Shown: piece by piece, positions 26,501-34,910 of the stretch
Layout of the letters: the number at the start of each line of letters is the position of its first letter
How positions within the stretch are numbered: the first letter of the stretch is position 1
Assembly: GCA_947254375.1 (NCBI GenBank)
Contig: CAMYCF010000003.1
Span: forward strand, 62,001-126,000
Reading direction: 5' to 3'
DNA length: 64,000 nucleotides
Source: an uncultured Mobilibacterium sp.
Lineage (GTDB): Bacteria > Bacillota > Clostridia > Peptostreptococcales > Anaerovoracaceae
Translations under genes and position numbers: made by a program
The notes under the pieces: model-generated
Seen by the model: only the letters and a program-made list of their open reading frames with translations
Told to the model about the DNA's origin: nothing
Database searches by the model: none

Positions 26501-26546
26501 TCGGACCTGTGCGATTCCCCGCGCAGGCCCGATTTTTATTTTTTTG
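26501..26546 (+). terminator. Rho-independent terminator
   Basis: TCGG-x-CCTGTGCG pairs with CGCGCAGG-x-CCGA (32 nt in total) followed by TTTTTATTTTTTT. Confidence 0.88.
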
Positions 26547-26568
26547 TCAAAAATTTTACAAAAACCTA

Positions 26569-26604
26569 TTGATTGTAATATCGTAATATTGTAATATAAC
26601 GATA
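26569..26604 (+). promoter_or_regulatory. Promoter with overlapping ArsR-type operator
   Basis: TTGATT (26569-26574), a 17-nt spacer and TAATAT (26592-26597). A near-perfect 26-bp palindrome (26579-26604, outer arms TATCGT / ACGATA) covers the -10 box, and GTAATAT occurs three times at 8-bp spacing. This is the expected geometry for autorepression by the adjacent ArsR protein. Confidence 0.75.
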
Positions 26605-26632
26605 CAACGAAAGGAGGACTGACGGACTGAAT

Positions 26633-26911
26633 ATGGACTACAAGAATTATGAGTGCGAGGCGGAGATTTTTAGGGCGCTTGCAAACCCTGTGAGGCTGTG
26701 CATACTGAACGGCCTGATGAGAGAGGGAAACTGCAAGGTGGGGGTGATGCAGGACTGCCTGAAACTACCGCAGTCAACGGTCTCCCAGCACATAAGCAAA
26801 CTCAAGAGCGCCGGAATCATCCGGGGCGAACGCAGAGGAACTGAAATTTATTACGAAGTGGTAGACGAAAAAGTAAGAGATATTGTCAAGATCATGACGG
26901 AGGGAAAATGA
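26633..26911 (+). CDS. ArsR-family transcriptional repressor
   Basis: 92 residues. Winged-helix ArsR fold with recognition helix 'CLKLPQSTVSQHISKLKSAGIIRGERRGTEIYY'-type pattern (about 42-75). Cysteines at 8, 23, 34 and 42 are available for thiol or metal sensing. The ATG at 26633 is 15 nt from AAGGAGG (26611-26617), rather far. An in-frame CTG at 26627 would be better spaced. ATGA overlap with the downstream sulfur-carrier oxidoreductase shows one operon, so the inducer is probably a reactive sulfur species. That is inference. Confidence 0.88.
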   Translation: MDYKNYECEAEIFRALANPVRLCILNGLMREGNCKVGVMQDCLKLPQSTVSQHISKLKSAGIIRGERRGTEIYYEVVDEKVRDIVKIMTEGK

Positions 26912-29391
26912 TGGCTAGGAAAGTTATTATAATCGGCGGAGTCGCCGGCGGCGCATCGGCACTGGCAAGACTGAGAAGACTGGACGAAGAGGCAGAGATC
27001 GTAATGTTCGAAAAAGGCGGATACGTATCCTTCGCAAACTGCGGACTGCCTTATCACATCGGCGAGGTCATCGAGAACAGGAACGCCCTGCTTGTACAGA
27101 CGAGAGAAGCGCTCGAGAAAAAATTCAATGCAAAGATCAACACGCTGACGGAAGTCGTCAGCATCGACCGCGAAAACAAGAAGGTTGTCGCAAAGAACGT
27201 AGAGAGCGGTGAAACGTTCGAAGAGAGCTACGATACGCTGCTTCTGGCGACGGGCTCCGTTCCGATCGTACCGCCTATCCCGGGGCTAAAAGAGGCGAAA
27301 AACGTTTTTACCCTGAGGACAATTCCGGATATGGACAGGATAAAAGCCTACGTGGACGAGAAGCATCCTAAAAACGCCGTCGTCATCGGCGGAGGTTTTG
27401 TCGGCGTCGAAGTCGTTGAGAACCTGACCCACAGGGGCGTGAACGTCCACCTCGTTGAAATGGCCGAACAGGTAATGGCGCCGCTCGACAAAGAGATGGT
27501 CGCGCAGGTACATCAGGAGATCCTCGACAGCGGTGTAAACCTGCATCTCGGGAACGGCATAAGCGCGTTCGACAAAGAGGGCAGCGAAATAGTTTTGCAG
27601 GACGGCACGCGCGTCGAGACGGATATGACCGTTCTTTCGATAGGTATACGCCCGGAGAACTCGCTCGCAAAGGCGGCGGGACTTTCGGTCGGCGAGAAGG
27701 GCGGCGTCATCGTCGACGATCACCTTCGAACGGAAGACCCTTCGATCTACGCTGTCGGCGATACGATAGAGGTAATGGACTACATACACCGGATACCGAC
27801 GATGGTCCCTCTGGCGTGGCCGGCAAACAGACAGGGCAGGCTCGTCGCGGGCAACATCGCGGGCGGAGACGAAAGCTATCCGGGAACTCTCGGGACAGCG
27901 ATCTCAAAGATTTTTAGGCTCACCGTTGCCAACACGGGTTCGAACGAGAAGACACTGAAGCGCCTCGGCAAGAAGTACAGCGTCCTCCACATCCACCCGA
28001 CGTCACACGCCGGTTATTACCCGGGGGCGTTCCCGATCAGCGCAAAAGTCATTTTTGACCCGGACACGAAGAGGATCCTCGGTGCACAGGCGGTCGGCTT
28101 CGAAAACGTCGATAAATTCATAGACGGCATCGCGATCGCGATAAAAACCGATCTTCCGGTCGACAGGCTCCAGGACATGGAGCTCTGCTACGCTCCGCCT
28201 TATTCATCGGCGAAAAACCCTATAAACTACGCGGGTTACGTCGCTGAAAACATTTTGACGGGCAAGGTAAAAACCGTTCAGTGGCACGAGATCGATGAGA
28301 TCATCGAGAGAGGCGAGTGCGTTGTCGACGTCCGCGAAGTGCAGGAGCACGTAATGGGCCACATCAAAGGCACTAAAAACATCCCGCTGCCGACCCTGAG
28401 AGAGCACATCGACGAGCTGCCTGACAAGGTATACGTATACTGCCAGGTCGGCCTCCGCGGATACATCGCGGCGAGGATCCTGGAGCAGAAGGGCAAGGAC
28501 GTCTACAACCTCGACGGCGGATACCGCACATACGCGACGGTCCGTTGCGGCAGTGAAAGCGCATCGTGTCAGAATTCCTGCTGCGGCGATAAAAAGGAAG
28601 AAGCGCCTAAGGAGGATGCCCGAAGAGGCGAAGAGATAAAAGGCGACATCAATAAAATAACGTTCAACGCCTGCGGCCTCCAGTGCCCGGGACCTATCAT
28701 GCAGGTCTTCAAGGTGATGCAGGACATGAAGGACGGCGAATACCTCGAGATCACGGTCACCGATCCGGGATTCAAGAGGGACATCGACTCGTGGTGCAAA
28801 CAGACGGGCAACACGCTTGTCAGCCTGACCGACGAGGATAAAAATATCCGCTGCCTCCTGAGAAAGGGCGTTGAGGGCGCGGAAGGGGCCGCGGTCTCGA
28901 AAGAGCCTGCCGCGAGCAGCCTTCAGGATCACGCCACGATGGTCGTTTTCAGCGGCGACCTCGACAAGGCCATGGCCTCGTTCATCATCGCGAGCGGAGC
29001 GGCCGCCATGGGCAAGCAGGTAACGATGTTCTTCACATTCTGGGGTCTCAACATCATCAAAAAGGCGAACGTCAAGACGCAGAAGACATCCATGGAAAAA
29101 ATGTTTTCCAAGATGATGCCTAAGGACGCCTCCGACCTGCACCTCTCGAAGATGAACATGGGCGGTCTCGGCACGAAGATGATGAAGAAGGTTATGAAGG
29201 AGAAAAACGTCGACGACCTTCAGTGCCTCATGGAGAACGCCAAAAAGGCGGGCGTAAAAATGATCGCCTGCGCGATGTCCATGGATGTCATGGGCGTAAA
29301 AGAGGAGGAGCTCATCGACGGCGTCGAAGTCGGCGGTGTAGCCACCTACATGGGAAAGGCGACGGAAGGAAACGTAAATCTTTTTATCTAG
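26908..29391 (+). CDS. CoA-disulfide reductase-rhodanese-TusA-DsrE four-domain fusion
   Basis: 827 residues. Residues 1 to ~445 are an FAD/NAD(P)H CoA-disulfide (persulfide) reductase: GGVAGGASAL at the N-terminus, redox Cys45 in SFANCGLPY and a second Rossmann motif VIGGGFVGVEV. Residues ~460-545 are rhodanese, with catalytic loop Y-C-Q-V-G-L-R-G. Residues ~585-660 are a TusA sulfur carrier (CGLQCPGPIM). Residues ~675-827 are a DsrE-like domain with Cys in I-A-C-A-M-S-M-D-V-M-G. All sulfur-relay cysteines are present. The likely role is cytoplasmic persulfide/polysulfide reduction and sulfur transfer. An ATGA overlap joins it to arsR. Confidence 0.92.
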   Translation: MMARKVIIIGGVAGGASALARLRRLDEEAEIVMFEKGGYVSFANCGLPYHIGEVIENRNALLVQTREALEKKFNAKINTLTEVVSIDRENKKVVAKNVESGETFEESYDTLLLATGSVPIVPPIPGLKEAKNVFTLRTIPDMDRIKAYVDEKHPKNAVVIGGGFVGVEVVENLTHRGVNVHLVEMAEQVMAPLDKEMVAQVHQEILDSGVNLHLGNGISAFDKEGSEIVLQDGTRVETDMTVLSIGIRPENSLAKAAGLSVGEKGGVIVDDHLRTEDPSIYAVGDTIEVMDYIHRIPTMVPLAWPANRQGRLVAGNIAGGDESYPGTLGTAISKIFRLTVANTGSNEKTLKRLGKKYSVLHIHPTSHAGYYPGAFPISAKVIFDPDTKRILGAQAVGFENVDKFIDGIAIAIKTDLPVDRLQDMELCYAPPYSSAKNPINYAGYVAENILTGKVKTVQWHEIDEIIERGECVVDVREVQEHVMGHIKGTKNIPLPTLREHIDELPDKVYVYCQVGLRGYIAARILEQKGKDVYNLDGGYRTYATVRCGSESASCQNSCCGDKKEEAPKEDARRGEEIKGDINKITFNACGLQCPGPIMQVFKVMQDMKDGEYLEITVTDPGFKRDIDSWCKQTGNTLVSLTDEDKNIRCLLRKGVEGAEGAAVSKEPAASSLQDHATMVVFSGDLDKAMASFIIASGAAAMGKQVTMFFTFWGLNIIKKANVKTQKTSMEKMFSKMMPKDASDLHLSKMNMGGLGTKMMKKVMKEKNVDDLQCLMENAKKAGVKMIACAMSMDVMGVKEEELIDGVEVGGVATYMGKATEGNVNLFI

Positions 29392-29436
29392 CAAATAAAA
29401 GTTAAATCAAGCATTATAAGACGCGAATTTAAAGGG

Positions 29437-29488
29437 AAAACCCATTTATAACACAATTCAAATGAATTTAAGTTATAAATGGGTTTTT
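29437..29488 (+). terminator. Rho-independent terminator
   Basis: 16-bp stem AAAACCCATTTATAAC / GTTATAAATGGGTTTT with a 19-nt loop and T-run; symmetrical enough to work in both directions. Confidence 0.85.
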
Positions 29489-29583
29489 AATGTTCCTTGA
29501 TCTCGTTCGAAGTAATATTGCAGGCGATATTTTCATTGATATTATACTCCGTTTTGAACTGTTCTGCAGGTAACGGCTGACAC

Positions 29584-29635
29584 GCAGGTGGATCCGCTTT
29601 TTTGTGTTGCGAAACACCTGCCTCCCGTGTATAAT
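29584..29635 (+). promoter_or_regulatory. Promoter of the LRR gene with an operator-like repeat
   Basis: TTGCGA (29607-29612), a 17-nt spacer and TATAAT (29630-29635). The inverted repeat GCAGGTG / CACCTGC (29584-29590, 29615-29621), with a nested GTGTT / AACAC pair, encloses the -35 box and could be a repressor site. Confidence 0.65.
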
Positions 29636-29699
29636 ATCCCTTTCGGTTAGGTTTTACTAACTAAAGTTAGAAGTATTTTACATTGAGAGGAAAAAGGAT

Positions 29700-30325
29700 A
29701 TGGTGAAGAATTTAAGCAAACGAATTTTATCGCTGGCGGCAGCGTGCGCGCTTCTGCTCATGCCGATCTTCAGCTCGCCTGTTTTTGCGGCGGAAGAAAA
29801 CGTTATCCCCGATGCCGCTTTTAAAGCGAAACTTAATAGCGCGATCGACTATATGAGACCTGCAGATCATGATATTACAAAAGAGGAACTTGGGAAGCTG
29901 ACGGCAATCGTGACCGCTGAAGACTTGGGGATAAAAAGCGTTGAAGGCATCCAGTATGCGACCAAGGTAAAATCGCTCTACGTCGGCAACAATCAGATCG
30001 CGGATCTGACACCGATCAGCAAAATGCCTCAGCTTGAAGGCCTTGGAATCGAAAAGAACGGGATCAAAGAAATTTCCCTGCTCTCTTCGCTCAAAAATCT
30101 CACGGCTCTTTATGCACGAAACAATGAACTGACGGATATCGCACCGCTCGCTTCGATGACGGAATTGAAGGAGCTGAAAATTTCCGGAAACAAGATCTCC
30201 GACCTTTCTGCGCTGAAGGGTCTTACCAAACTGAATGATGTGGATCTCGACAACAATGCGATATATGATCTGACACCGTTAAAGGATTGCAAAGATCTGA
30301 AAGTTTATAACTTTTCTGCGGAAAA
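29700..30325 (+). pseudogene. Leucine-rich-repeat cell-wall protein, 5' part (split by the ICE)
   Basis: Signal peptide (about 1-30, ending F-A-A), a short cap, then about six 22-residue internalin-type leucine-rich repeats (L-x-x-L-x-x-N-x-I-x-D-L-x-P-L) to residue ~200. At codon 209 the frame enters the mobile element and continues for 23 foreign residues to a stop at 30395. The rest of the gene resumes in frame at 56192. If the element were removed, one copy of the 15-bp repeat would restore a ~420-residue protein. The chimeric short form could still be secreted but would lack the wall anchor. Confidence 0.9.
30311..30325. repeat. Left copy of the 15-bp direct repeat flanking the ICE
   Basis: CTTTTCTGCGGAAAA, identical to 56191-56205. 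The inner 14 bp form TTTTC-TGCG-GAAAA, an inverted repeat. It codes for F-S-A-E-K in both halves of the split gene. Confidence 0.92.
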
Positions 30326-30351
30326 GCTGAGTTTTATAATTAAGTCGGAAA
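30326..30351 (+). repeat. Left terminal inverted repeat of the ICE
   Basis: Ungapped comparison with the reverse complement of 56165-56190 gives 16 matches in 26 positions, including TGA at 3-5 and GGAAA at 22-26. Confidence 0.65.
30335..30340 (+). promoter_or_regulatory. TATAAT box in the left end (half of a junction promoter)
   Basis: It begins 9 nt from the left tip. Joined to the right-end TTGACA (6 nt from its tip) with a 2-nt linker it would give a perfect 17-nt spaced promoter reading into the element. Confidence 0.55.
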
Positions 30352-30373
30352 ACATAAACCGACTTAATTTTTT
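30339..30373 (+). terminator. Terminator at the left end of the ICE
   Basis: Perfect 10-bp stem ATTAAGTCGG / CCGACTTAAT with a 10-nt loop and a T-run. It would stop transcripts entering from the LRR gene. A transcript started at the junction promoter (near 30347) would lack most of the 5' arm. Confidence 0.85.
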
Positions 30374-30440
30374 ATCTGAAATTTCAAGGTGTTGAGCGTT
30401 TTTTAGAGAGATATGGGAATGACAGATATTTGAAAATTAC

Positions 30441-30477
30441 GTTCAAAATTTGAACCGTTCGACAAATGTCCAGACAT
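30441..30477. repeat. Two perfect palindromes near the left end
   Basis: GTTCAAAATTTGAAC (30441-30455) and ATGTC-ca-GACAT (30466-30477), between the left terminus and the first gene. Likely protein-binding sites, or part of an origin. Confidence 0.5.
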
Positions 30478-30540
30478 ATAACTATATACTCTATACTCTT
30501 AACTATTGAAAGAAAGAGATAGTATCTAGGGAGAAATAAT

Positions 30541-31161
30541 ATGGGATACAACAATAAAGAGTACTGGTACTTTAGGCTTGTTAAGACAACATTCAATGAT
30601 GATGAGATCCGGTATTTAAAGAAGCTACCTGATGGATATAAGCATGTGGTTATATACCTGGAGATATGTTGTCTATCTGTAAAGGACGGTGGATTCGTGA
30701 GGATTCCAAGAACCAGTCCATTGGCGAGCTTTGCAGCTGATCTTGCACTTGACCTAGAGGAAAGAGAGGGTGATGTTGTCAAAGCATTGAAGTATCTGAC
30801 CGAACTAAATCTAATTGAGATTATTGAAACTGTGGATCAGTTAGAAGCTGTGTTGAAGATCCCAAAGGTCATAAACAATACGGGTAGAAGTACAAAATAC
30901 GCTGACTATAAAAGGGCTGAACGCAGAGAACTTGACAGTTCCGATATAAACCTTCTTCCGAAAACAAATGAAGAAAAGAGATACGGTAAACACGATAATG
31001 TTTTCCTTACCGAAGAAGAATATAGCTCCATAAGTTCCGATGAAAAATATAGAAACATGATAGTTAATGCACTTAGCGAATTAAAGAAAATGCAATCATC
31101 TAATGGAGAAAAGAGTGATTACGAGAGCTGCATGGAAATTGCAGAGAAAGTGAGGAATTAA
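30541..31161 (+). CDS. Phage-type replisome organiser N-terminal domain protein
   Basis: 206 residues. The first ~115 residues match the replisome-organiser/DnaD-like N-terminal winged helix ('EYWYFRLVKTTFNDDEIRYLKK', then 'HVVIYLEICCLSVKDGGFVRI', then 'VVKALKYLTELNLIEII'). The rest is polar. Such proteins bind an origin and load helicase in phages and conjugative elements, so this one probably starts replication of the excised circle. AGGGAGAA lies before the ATG. It is the first gene of the element. Confidence 0.75.
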   Translation: MGYNNKEYWYFRLVKTTFNDDEIRYLKKLPDGYKHVVIYLEICCLSVKDGGFVRIPRTSPLASFAADLALDLEEREGDVVKALKYLTELNLIEIIETVDQLEAVLKIPKVINNTGRSTKYADYKRAERRELDSSDINLLPKTNEEKRYGKHDNVFLTEEEYSSISSDEKYRNMIVNALSELKKMQSSNGEKSDYESCMEIAEKVRN

Positions 31162-31163
31162 GA

Positions 31164-31448
31164 ATGAGTAGAAGTATCTGGGATTATGAGAACAGGATGC
31201 TGCTGAAAGCACTTTTGAATGATGGTTACAGAGCCACGGACATTGCTCGTAAATTTGGAGTAAATAGTAAAACTGTTTATGACGAGCTTAAAAAGGGGCT
31301 TGATATCGAGACATACAGAGAAGGAAGGCATACCCTTTATGATCCATATATGGCCATGATAACCGAAACAAAAAAGGTGCTTGGAGATATAGGATTCAAA
31401 GCATTGCGGGATTATCTCATAAAACATAAGGATCAAGAGGAAAAGTGA
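31164..31448 (+). CDS. Small HTH protein resembling the IS30 transposase DNA-binding domain
   Basis: 94 residues. Residues ~10-45 form a helix-turn-helix (L-N-D-G-Y-R-A-T-D-I-A-R-K-F-G-V-N-S-K-T-V-Y-D-E-L-K-K-G). This resembles the HTH of the element's own transposase (K-N-G-F-S-K-L-D-V-A-R-A-T-G-F-S-L-S-T-I-Y-Y-E-L-K-R-G). No catalytic domain follows. It could bind the element ends as a regulator of excision or transcription. It is 2 nt downstream of the replication gene and 1 nt upstream of the next gene. Confidence 0.7.
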   Translation: MSRSIWDYENRMLLKALLNDGYRATDIARKFGVNSKTVYDELKKGLDIETYREGRHTLYDPYMAMITETKKVLGDIGFKALRDYLIKHKDQEEK

Positions 31449-31449
31449 A

Positions 31450-31863
31450 ATGGATAACACGATATATTCTCTAATAATTAAATATATTGCTTGTTACCAA
31501 AAATATCGGGATCTGTCAGACGATCTTCTGTATAAGGCTACCGGCGTAGGAGCGATTCAATATGATAAAGAAAAAGTCCAATCAAGTACCGGTAATCACG
31601 ATTCAAGATTAGCTGATTATACGGAGTGTAACACCGCAGTAAAAGAAGCGTTTGCTCCGGTACTCAATGCACTTTCGAGAAGCTCGATCGCAAAGGAATA
31701 TCAAGATACCTTTATTGATAACATAGTCAAAAGAAGGATCGATCCGATCTATATATCCAACATAGAGGTATACATATCAAAACAGGAGACGTTTATACGG
31801 CTTGTTGCAGAAGAATTGATGGGTAAACAGATACTTAATTGTCAGAAGTATTTAGATACATAG
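31450..31863 (+). CDS. Hypothetical protein, ArpU/DUF1492-like
   Basis: 137 residues, mostly helical. The segment 'YDKEKVQSSTGNHDSRLADYTE' near residue 38-59 resembles the start of small phage-type regulators of the ArpU/RinA/DUF1492 kind, which contain sigma-like domains. I cannot confirm an HTH. Its place among small replication-region genes fits a regulatory role. Confidence 0.55.
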   Translation: MDNTIYSLIIKYIACYQKYRDLSDDLLYKATGVGAIQYDKEKVQSSTGNHDSRLADYTECNTAVKEAFAPVLNALSRSSIAKEYQDTFIDNIVKRRIDPIYISNIEVYISKQETFIRLVAEELMGKQILNCQKYLDT

Positions 31864-31872
31864 GAGGGAGTT

Positions 31873-32199
31873 ATGACTACCAGAATTTCAGGTAAAAAGC
31901 GTAAAGCCGTGAAATCGTTTATATCCCTTTATCCGACATTTAAAGAAGAAGTCGAAGAATTTGAACGGAGGGAAGAAGAAAACAGATTAAACGAAACGGA
32001 TCTGGCTACTTTCTTTAAGAAAAAATACTATATCGAAAGTATAGAAAGCACATTCGCGGCCACGGTCAATGAACACAACAGAGAAAAAGTCTGGAAGTAT
32101 GTATTTGAAGGAAAAGAAGTAGAAGCCTACGAGGAAATGCTTATTAAAAATGAGGTCGACAGATGGTTCAAATGCTTTGCAGCAACGATTGGGATCTAA
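31873..32199 (+). CDS. Hypothetical protein in the replication region
   Basis: 108 residues, highly charged, basic N-terminus (about 1-14), Glu-rich helix (about 27-40) and a C-terminal Trp-containing helix. Good ribosome-binding site (GGAGGG). No family recognised. The stop is 16 nt before parA. Confidence 0.55.
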   Translation: MTTRISGKKRKAVKSFISLYPTFKEEVEEFERREEENRLNETDLATFFKKKYYIESIESTFAATVNEHNREKVWKYVFEGKEVEAYEEMLIKNEVDRWFKCFAATIGI

Positions 32200-32215
32200 T
32201 AAAAAGGAGAGAGCA

Positions 32216-33019
32216 ATGAAAGATACAAAAATAATTTCAGTAGTGAATTTTAAGGGCGGCGTCGGTAAATCGACGATAACATACAATCTTGGAGCTGAAC
32301 TTAACAGGCTGGGATACAGTGTTTTACTGATCGATTTTGACGGGCAAGGTACTTTGACAAAATTCACGGGAATAGAAAAAGAACACGAAGTTTCAGCGAA
32401 CCTTATAACGATATTGAAAAAGACGATAAGCAACGAAGAGATAAATGAGGCCCCGATATATGAGATCACTCCGGGCTTTGACATCATACCGTGTGATATA
32501 TCCAAAGAAGGGTGGAGTAATAGTGCATTGTCGGTACTTGCAAGGGAGACGATACTAAAGAGAGCGATTAGATCTATAAACGTGATTGGAAAATATGATT
32601 ATGTGCTTATTGACAATGCACCGTCTATAAATCTTGATCTCCAAAATTCGCTGGTAGCGTCTGATTATTACCTTCTGGTTACAGAACCCGAAAGTGCAAG
32701 CACCGACGGCACTAATACTGTATTTAGTATAATAGCCGAAATAAAAAGGATTTTCAACTTGGATCTTAATATCGCAGGCATAGTTATAAACAAGGTGGAT
32801 ATGAGGACTAATCTGCATTTTGGCATAGTTGATGTAATAAAACGGCTCTGGGGTGATGAGAACTATATATTTAATAACTACATACCTAAGTCGATAGTAG
32901 CTCCGGAAAGCCAATATATGCATATACCTATCTGCGACCATGAACCGAAAAGCAAAATTGCAGATGCGTTTAGAGGGCTAACAATGGAATTCGTTGAAAG
33001 AACGACAAAGGAGGGGTAA
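32216..33019 (+). CDS. parA: ParA/Soj-family partition ATPase
   Basis: 267 residues. Deviant Walker A motif KGGVGKST (about 12-19), the A' motif LLIDFDGQGTLT (about 37-48) and Walker B YVLIDNAPSINLD (about 124-136). It drives segregation of the extrachromosomal form together with the ParB encoded next. The ATG at 32216 with AAGGAGAG 4 nt upstream is chosen over an in-frame ATG at 32150 inside the previous gene. Confidence 0.92.
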   Translation: MKDTKIISVVNFKGGVGKSTITYNLGAELNRLGYSVLLIDFDGQGTLTKFTGIEKEHEVSANLITILKKTISNEEINEAPIYEITPGFDIIPCDISKEGWSNSALSVLARETILKRAIRSINVIGKYDYVLIDNAPSINLDLQNSLVASDYYLLVTEPESASTDGTNTVFSIIAEIKRIFNLDLNIAGIVINKVDMRTNLHFGIVDVIKRLWGDENYIFNNYIPKSIVAPESQYMHIPICDHEPKSKIADAFRGLTMEFVERTTKEG

Positions 33020-33022
33020 GAC

Positions 33023-34288
33023 ATGGCCGTGAAAATAAGTAAAAGCGTAGAAGATATAAAGAAAATGAAAGAAGAAAATCCGAGCTATCTGAACAGTGTT
33101 ATGGATAGGTATGATGTGGTGACTATGACCGATAAATATTCGGAAAGAGTGGCACAGCTAACCCCGGATGCGTTAAAGGGCAGCAAGGATAAAGATGAGG
33201 TAACGGCAAATATTAACCGATTTATCGAAGACGCAAAAGAGAAGATAGTCGAGCTTGATATTAACGATCTCAGCGACTCGCCTATGAATTGCTACAGCAA
33301 GATGGAAGGTGAGAAAAGAGAGGAGTTCATTTCTTCTCTCAAAAGTTACGGACAGATAAATCCGATCATAGTAAGACCGAAAGATTGTGTTGAAGGATAT
33401 CCGGACAAGATAGAAAAAGATTTTGAGATCCTTGTAGGACACACAAGGGTAGATTGTCTTAAAGAAATCGGTAAGAAACATGTTAAAGCGATCATCGTCG
33501 CCTGTAGTGATGTTGAAGCAACATTGCTTATAGCACAGTCGAATATACAGAGGGAAAAGGTTACCGAACTTGAGCTTGCGAGAGCATATAAAAATACTTA
33601 TGAAGCACTCAAACGAGATAAAGGCGGCAATGATAAGGTATTAAAGGGCAGGGCGATCCAGGAAGCTAAAGCAATGTCGCAAGAGAAAATCGAAAACGGT
33701 GAAAGCCTTGAAAACATGGGCTTTTCGCCAAGTGGACAAATTGACCACTTGGATAGAGAGGGGAAGAGAACGAGAGATATTGTAGCAGAAAAGTATGGTA
33801 TCTCCGGACGAACTCTTGAAAGAAAAATGGCACTGGCAAACTGCACGGACGAGGTTGTAAATCTATATCTCAAGAAAAAGATCACGCACCAGCAGATGGA
33901 ATATATCTCGCGGGCTACGCCGATGGCACAAACGAGCATGTGTGAAGCATTGAAAGAGGATAAACTTCACATGACGGACGAAATAGCAAAAGAAGTCTGG
34001 CGAGTATCCGATGAAGAAAGAGAGAATCCGAGCGGCCTGGGAGAATTTCCGCTTAACACCATGAGAGCCGTTGTACGAAGTGGACAAGTTCCGGACGACG
34101 AAACAAAGACATCGAGAAGAGCTGATAAGATCAAGAAGCTTAAAGCTTCAGAAGGGCTGTATAAGATAAAGGACTCATTATTTCCAAAGAACCTCAAGGA
34201 TATGAAAGATAGAGAAAAGTGGCTGTCTAATGCAGCTGAATTTTATCTTAGCTATCAGATAAGCAAAGAAGAAAATTACGAAGGATAA
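33023..34288 (+). CDS. parB: ParB-family partition protein
   Basis: 421 residues. The ParB/Srx domain starts near residue 75; the usual GERR/GHRR loop reads G-H-T-R (about 138-141), followed by ATLLIAQSNIQREKVTELELARAY. A central HTH lies at about 250-290 (DIVAEKYGISGRTLERKMALANC). CTP binding and clamp function are expected from the family but not testable here. It is 3 nt after parA. Confidence 0.88.
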   Translation: MAVKISKSVEDIKKMKEENPSYLNSVMDRYDVVTMTDKYSERVAQLTPDALKGSKDKDEVTANINRFIEDAKEKIVELDINDLSDSPMNCYSKMEGEKREEFISSLKSYGQINPIIVRPKDCVEGYPDKIEKDFEILVGHTRVDCLKEIGKKHVKAIIVACSDVEATLLIAQSNIQREKVTELELARAYKNTYEALKRDKGGNDKVLKGRAIQEAKAMSQEKIENGESLENMGFSPSGQIDHLDREGKRTRDIVAEKYGISGRTLERKMALANCTDEVVNLYLKKKITHQQMEYISRATPMAQTSMCEALKEDKLHMTDEIAKEVWRVSDEERENPSGLGEFPLNTMRAVVRSGQVPDDETKTSRRADKIKKLKASEGLYKIKDSLFPKNLKDMKDREKWLSNAAEFYLSYQISKEENYEG

Positions 34289-34295
34289 TAAGGCT

Positions 34296-34910
34296 ATGAA
34301 CTGGTTAAAGAAACACTGGCTATTTATATATACTACCGTCGTCGCTATAATATATGCAGCATTTGCAATGAAATCAGCGGAGACGGGAGGAAACAGTGAG
34401 ATGATTGAAGGTAACTCATTGGTAGTGGTGATAATCGGTGTAATCGGAGTGAGTTTGGCTGCGGCGATTGGAGGTTGGTTTTCAAATAGAGGAGCAACAA
34501 TTAAAGACGTAAAAGCCGATACAGCTTCGCTTAAGCCTGTAATTGAGATGACTTTAGAAAAAACAAGCGAAGCCAATAAATATATAATCAATGACCTTAG
34601 ACCGGACTTAAAGAAATCGAATGAGGTTACGAATAAAATTGATAAAGAGCTTCTGTTCGTGCTTGATGATATAAAATTCCGAAAGAGACTTGCAGAAAAC
34701 AATACCGGTGTCGGATATGAAATGATGGCGGCTAATATGCAGGCGGTATTTGCGGAACTGAATGACTATAAAGAAAAGTGCAAGGAATACCAGGCGGTTA
34801 TTGAAAAGCAGAAAGGACGGATAGCAGAGCTTCAAGTTGAAGTGGGTGACTTACATAAGGAAATAGAAGAAATCCATGATAGAACAAATGAAGCAGATTT
34901 TGAACTTTAA
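34296..34910 (+). CDS. Membrane-anchored coiled-coil protein, function unknown
   Basis: 204 residues. Two hydrophobic helices (about 8-26 and 41-62), then a long charged region (about 65-200) predicted as coiled coil (Lys/Glu-rich heptads). No known family recognised. It follows parB directly and precedes the hairpin-rich non-coding region. Confidence 0.6.
   Translation: MNWLKKHWLFIYTTVVAIIYAAFAMKSAETGGNSEMIEGNSLVVVIIGVIGVSLAAAIGGWFSNRGATIKDVKADTASLKPVIEMTLEKTSEANKYIINDLRPDLKKSNEVTNKIDKELLFVLDDIKFRKRLAENNTGVGYEMMAANMQAVFAELNDYKEKCKEYQAVIEKQKGRIAELQVEVGDLHKEIEEIHDRTNEADFEL

Larger units (their letters stand above)
29392..29699. other. Intergenic region, 308 nt
   Basis: Contains the terminator at 29437-29488, the promoter at 29607-29635 with an overlapping inverted repeat, and the short repeat CTAAC-taaa-GTTAG (29657-29670). 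No gene is seen. Confidence 0.6.
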
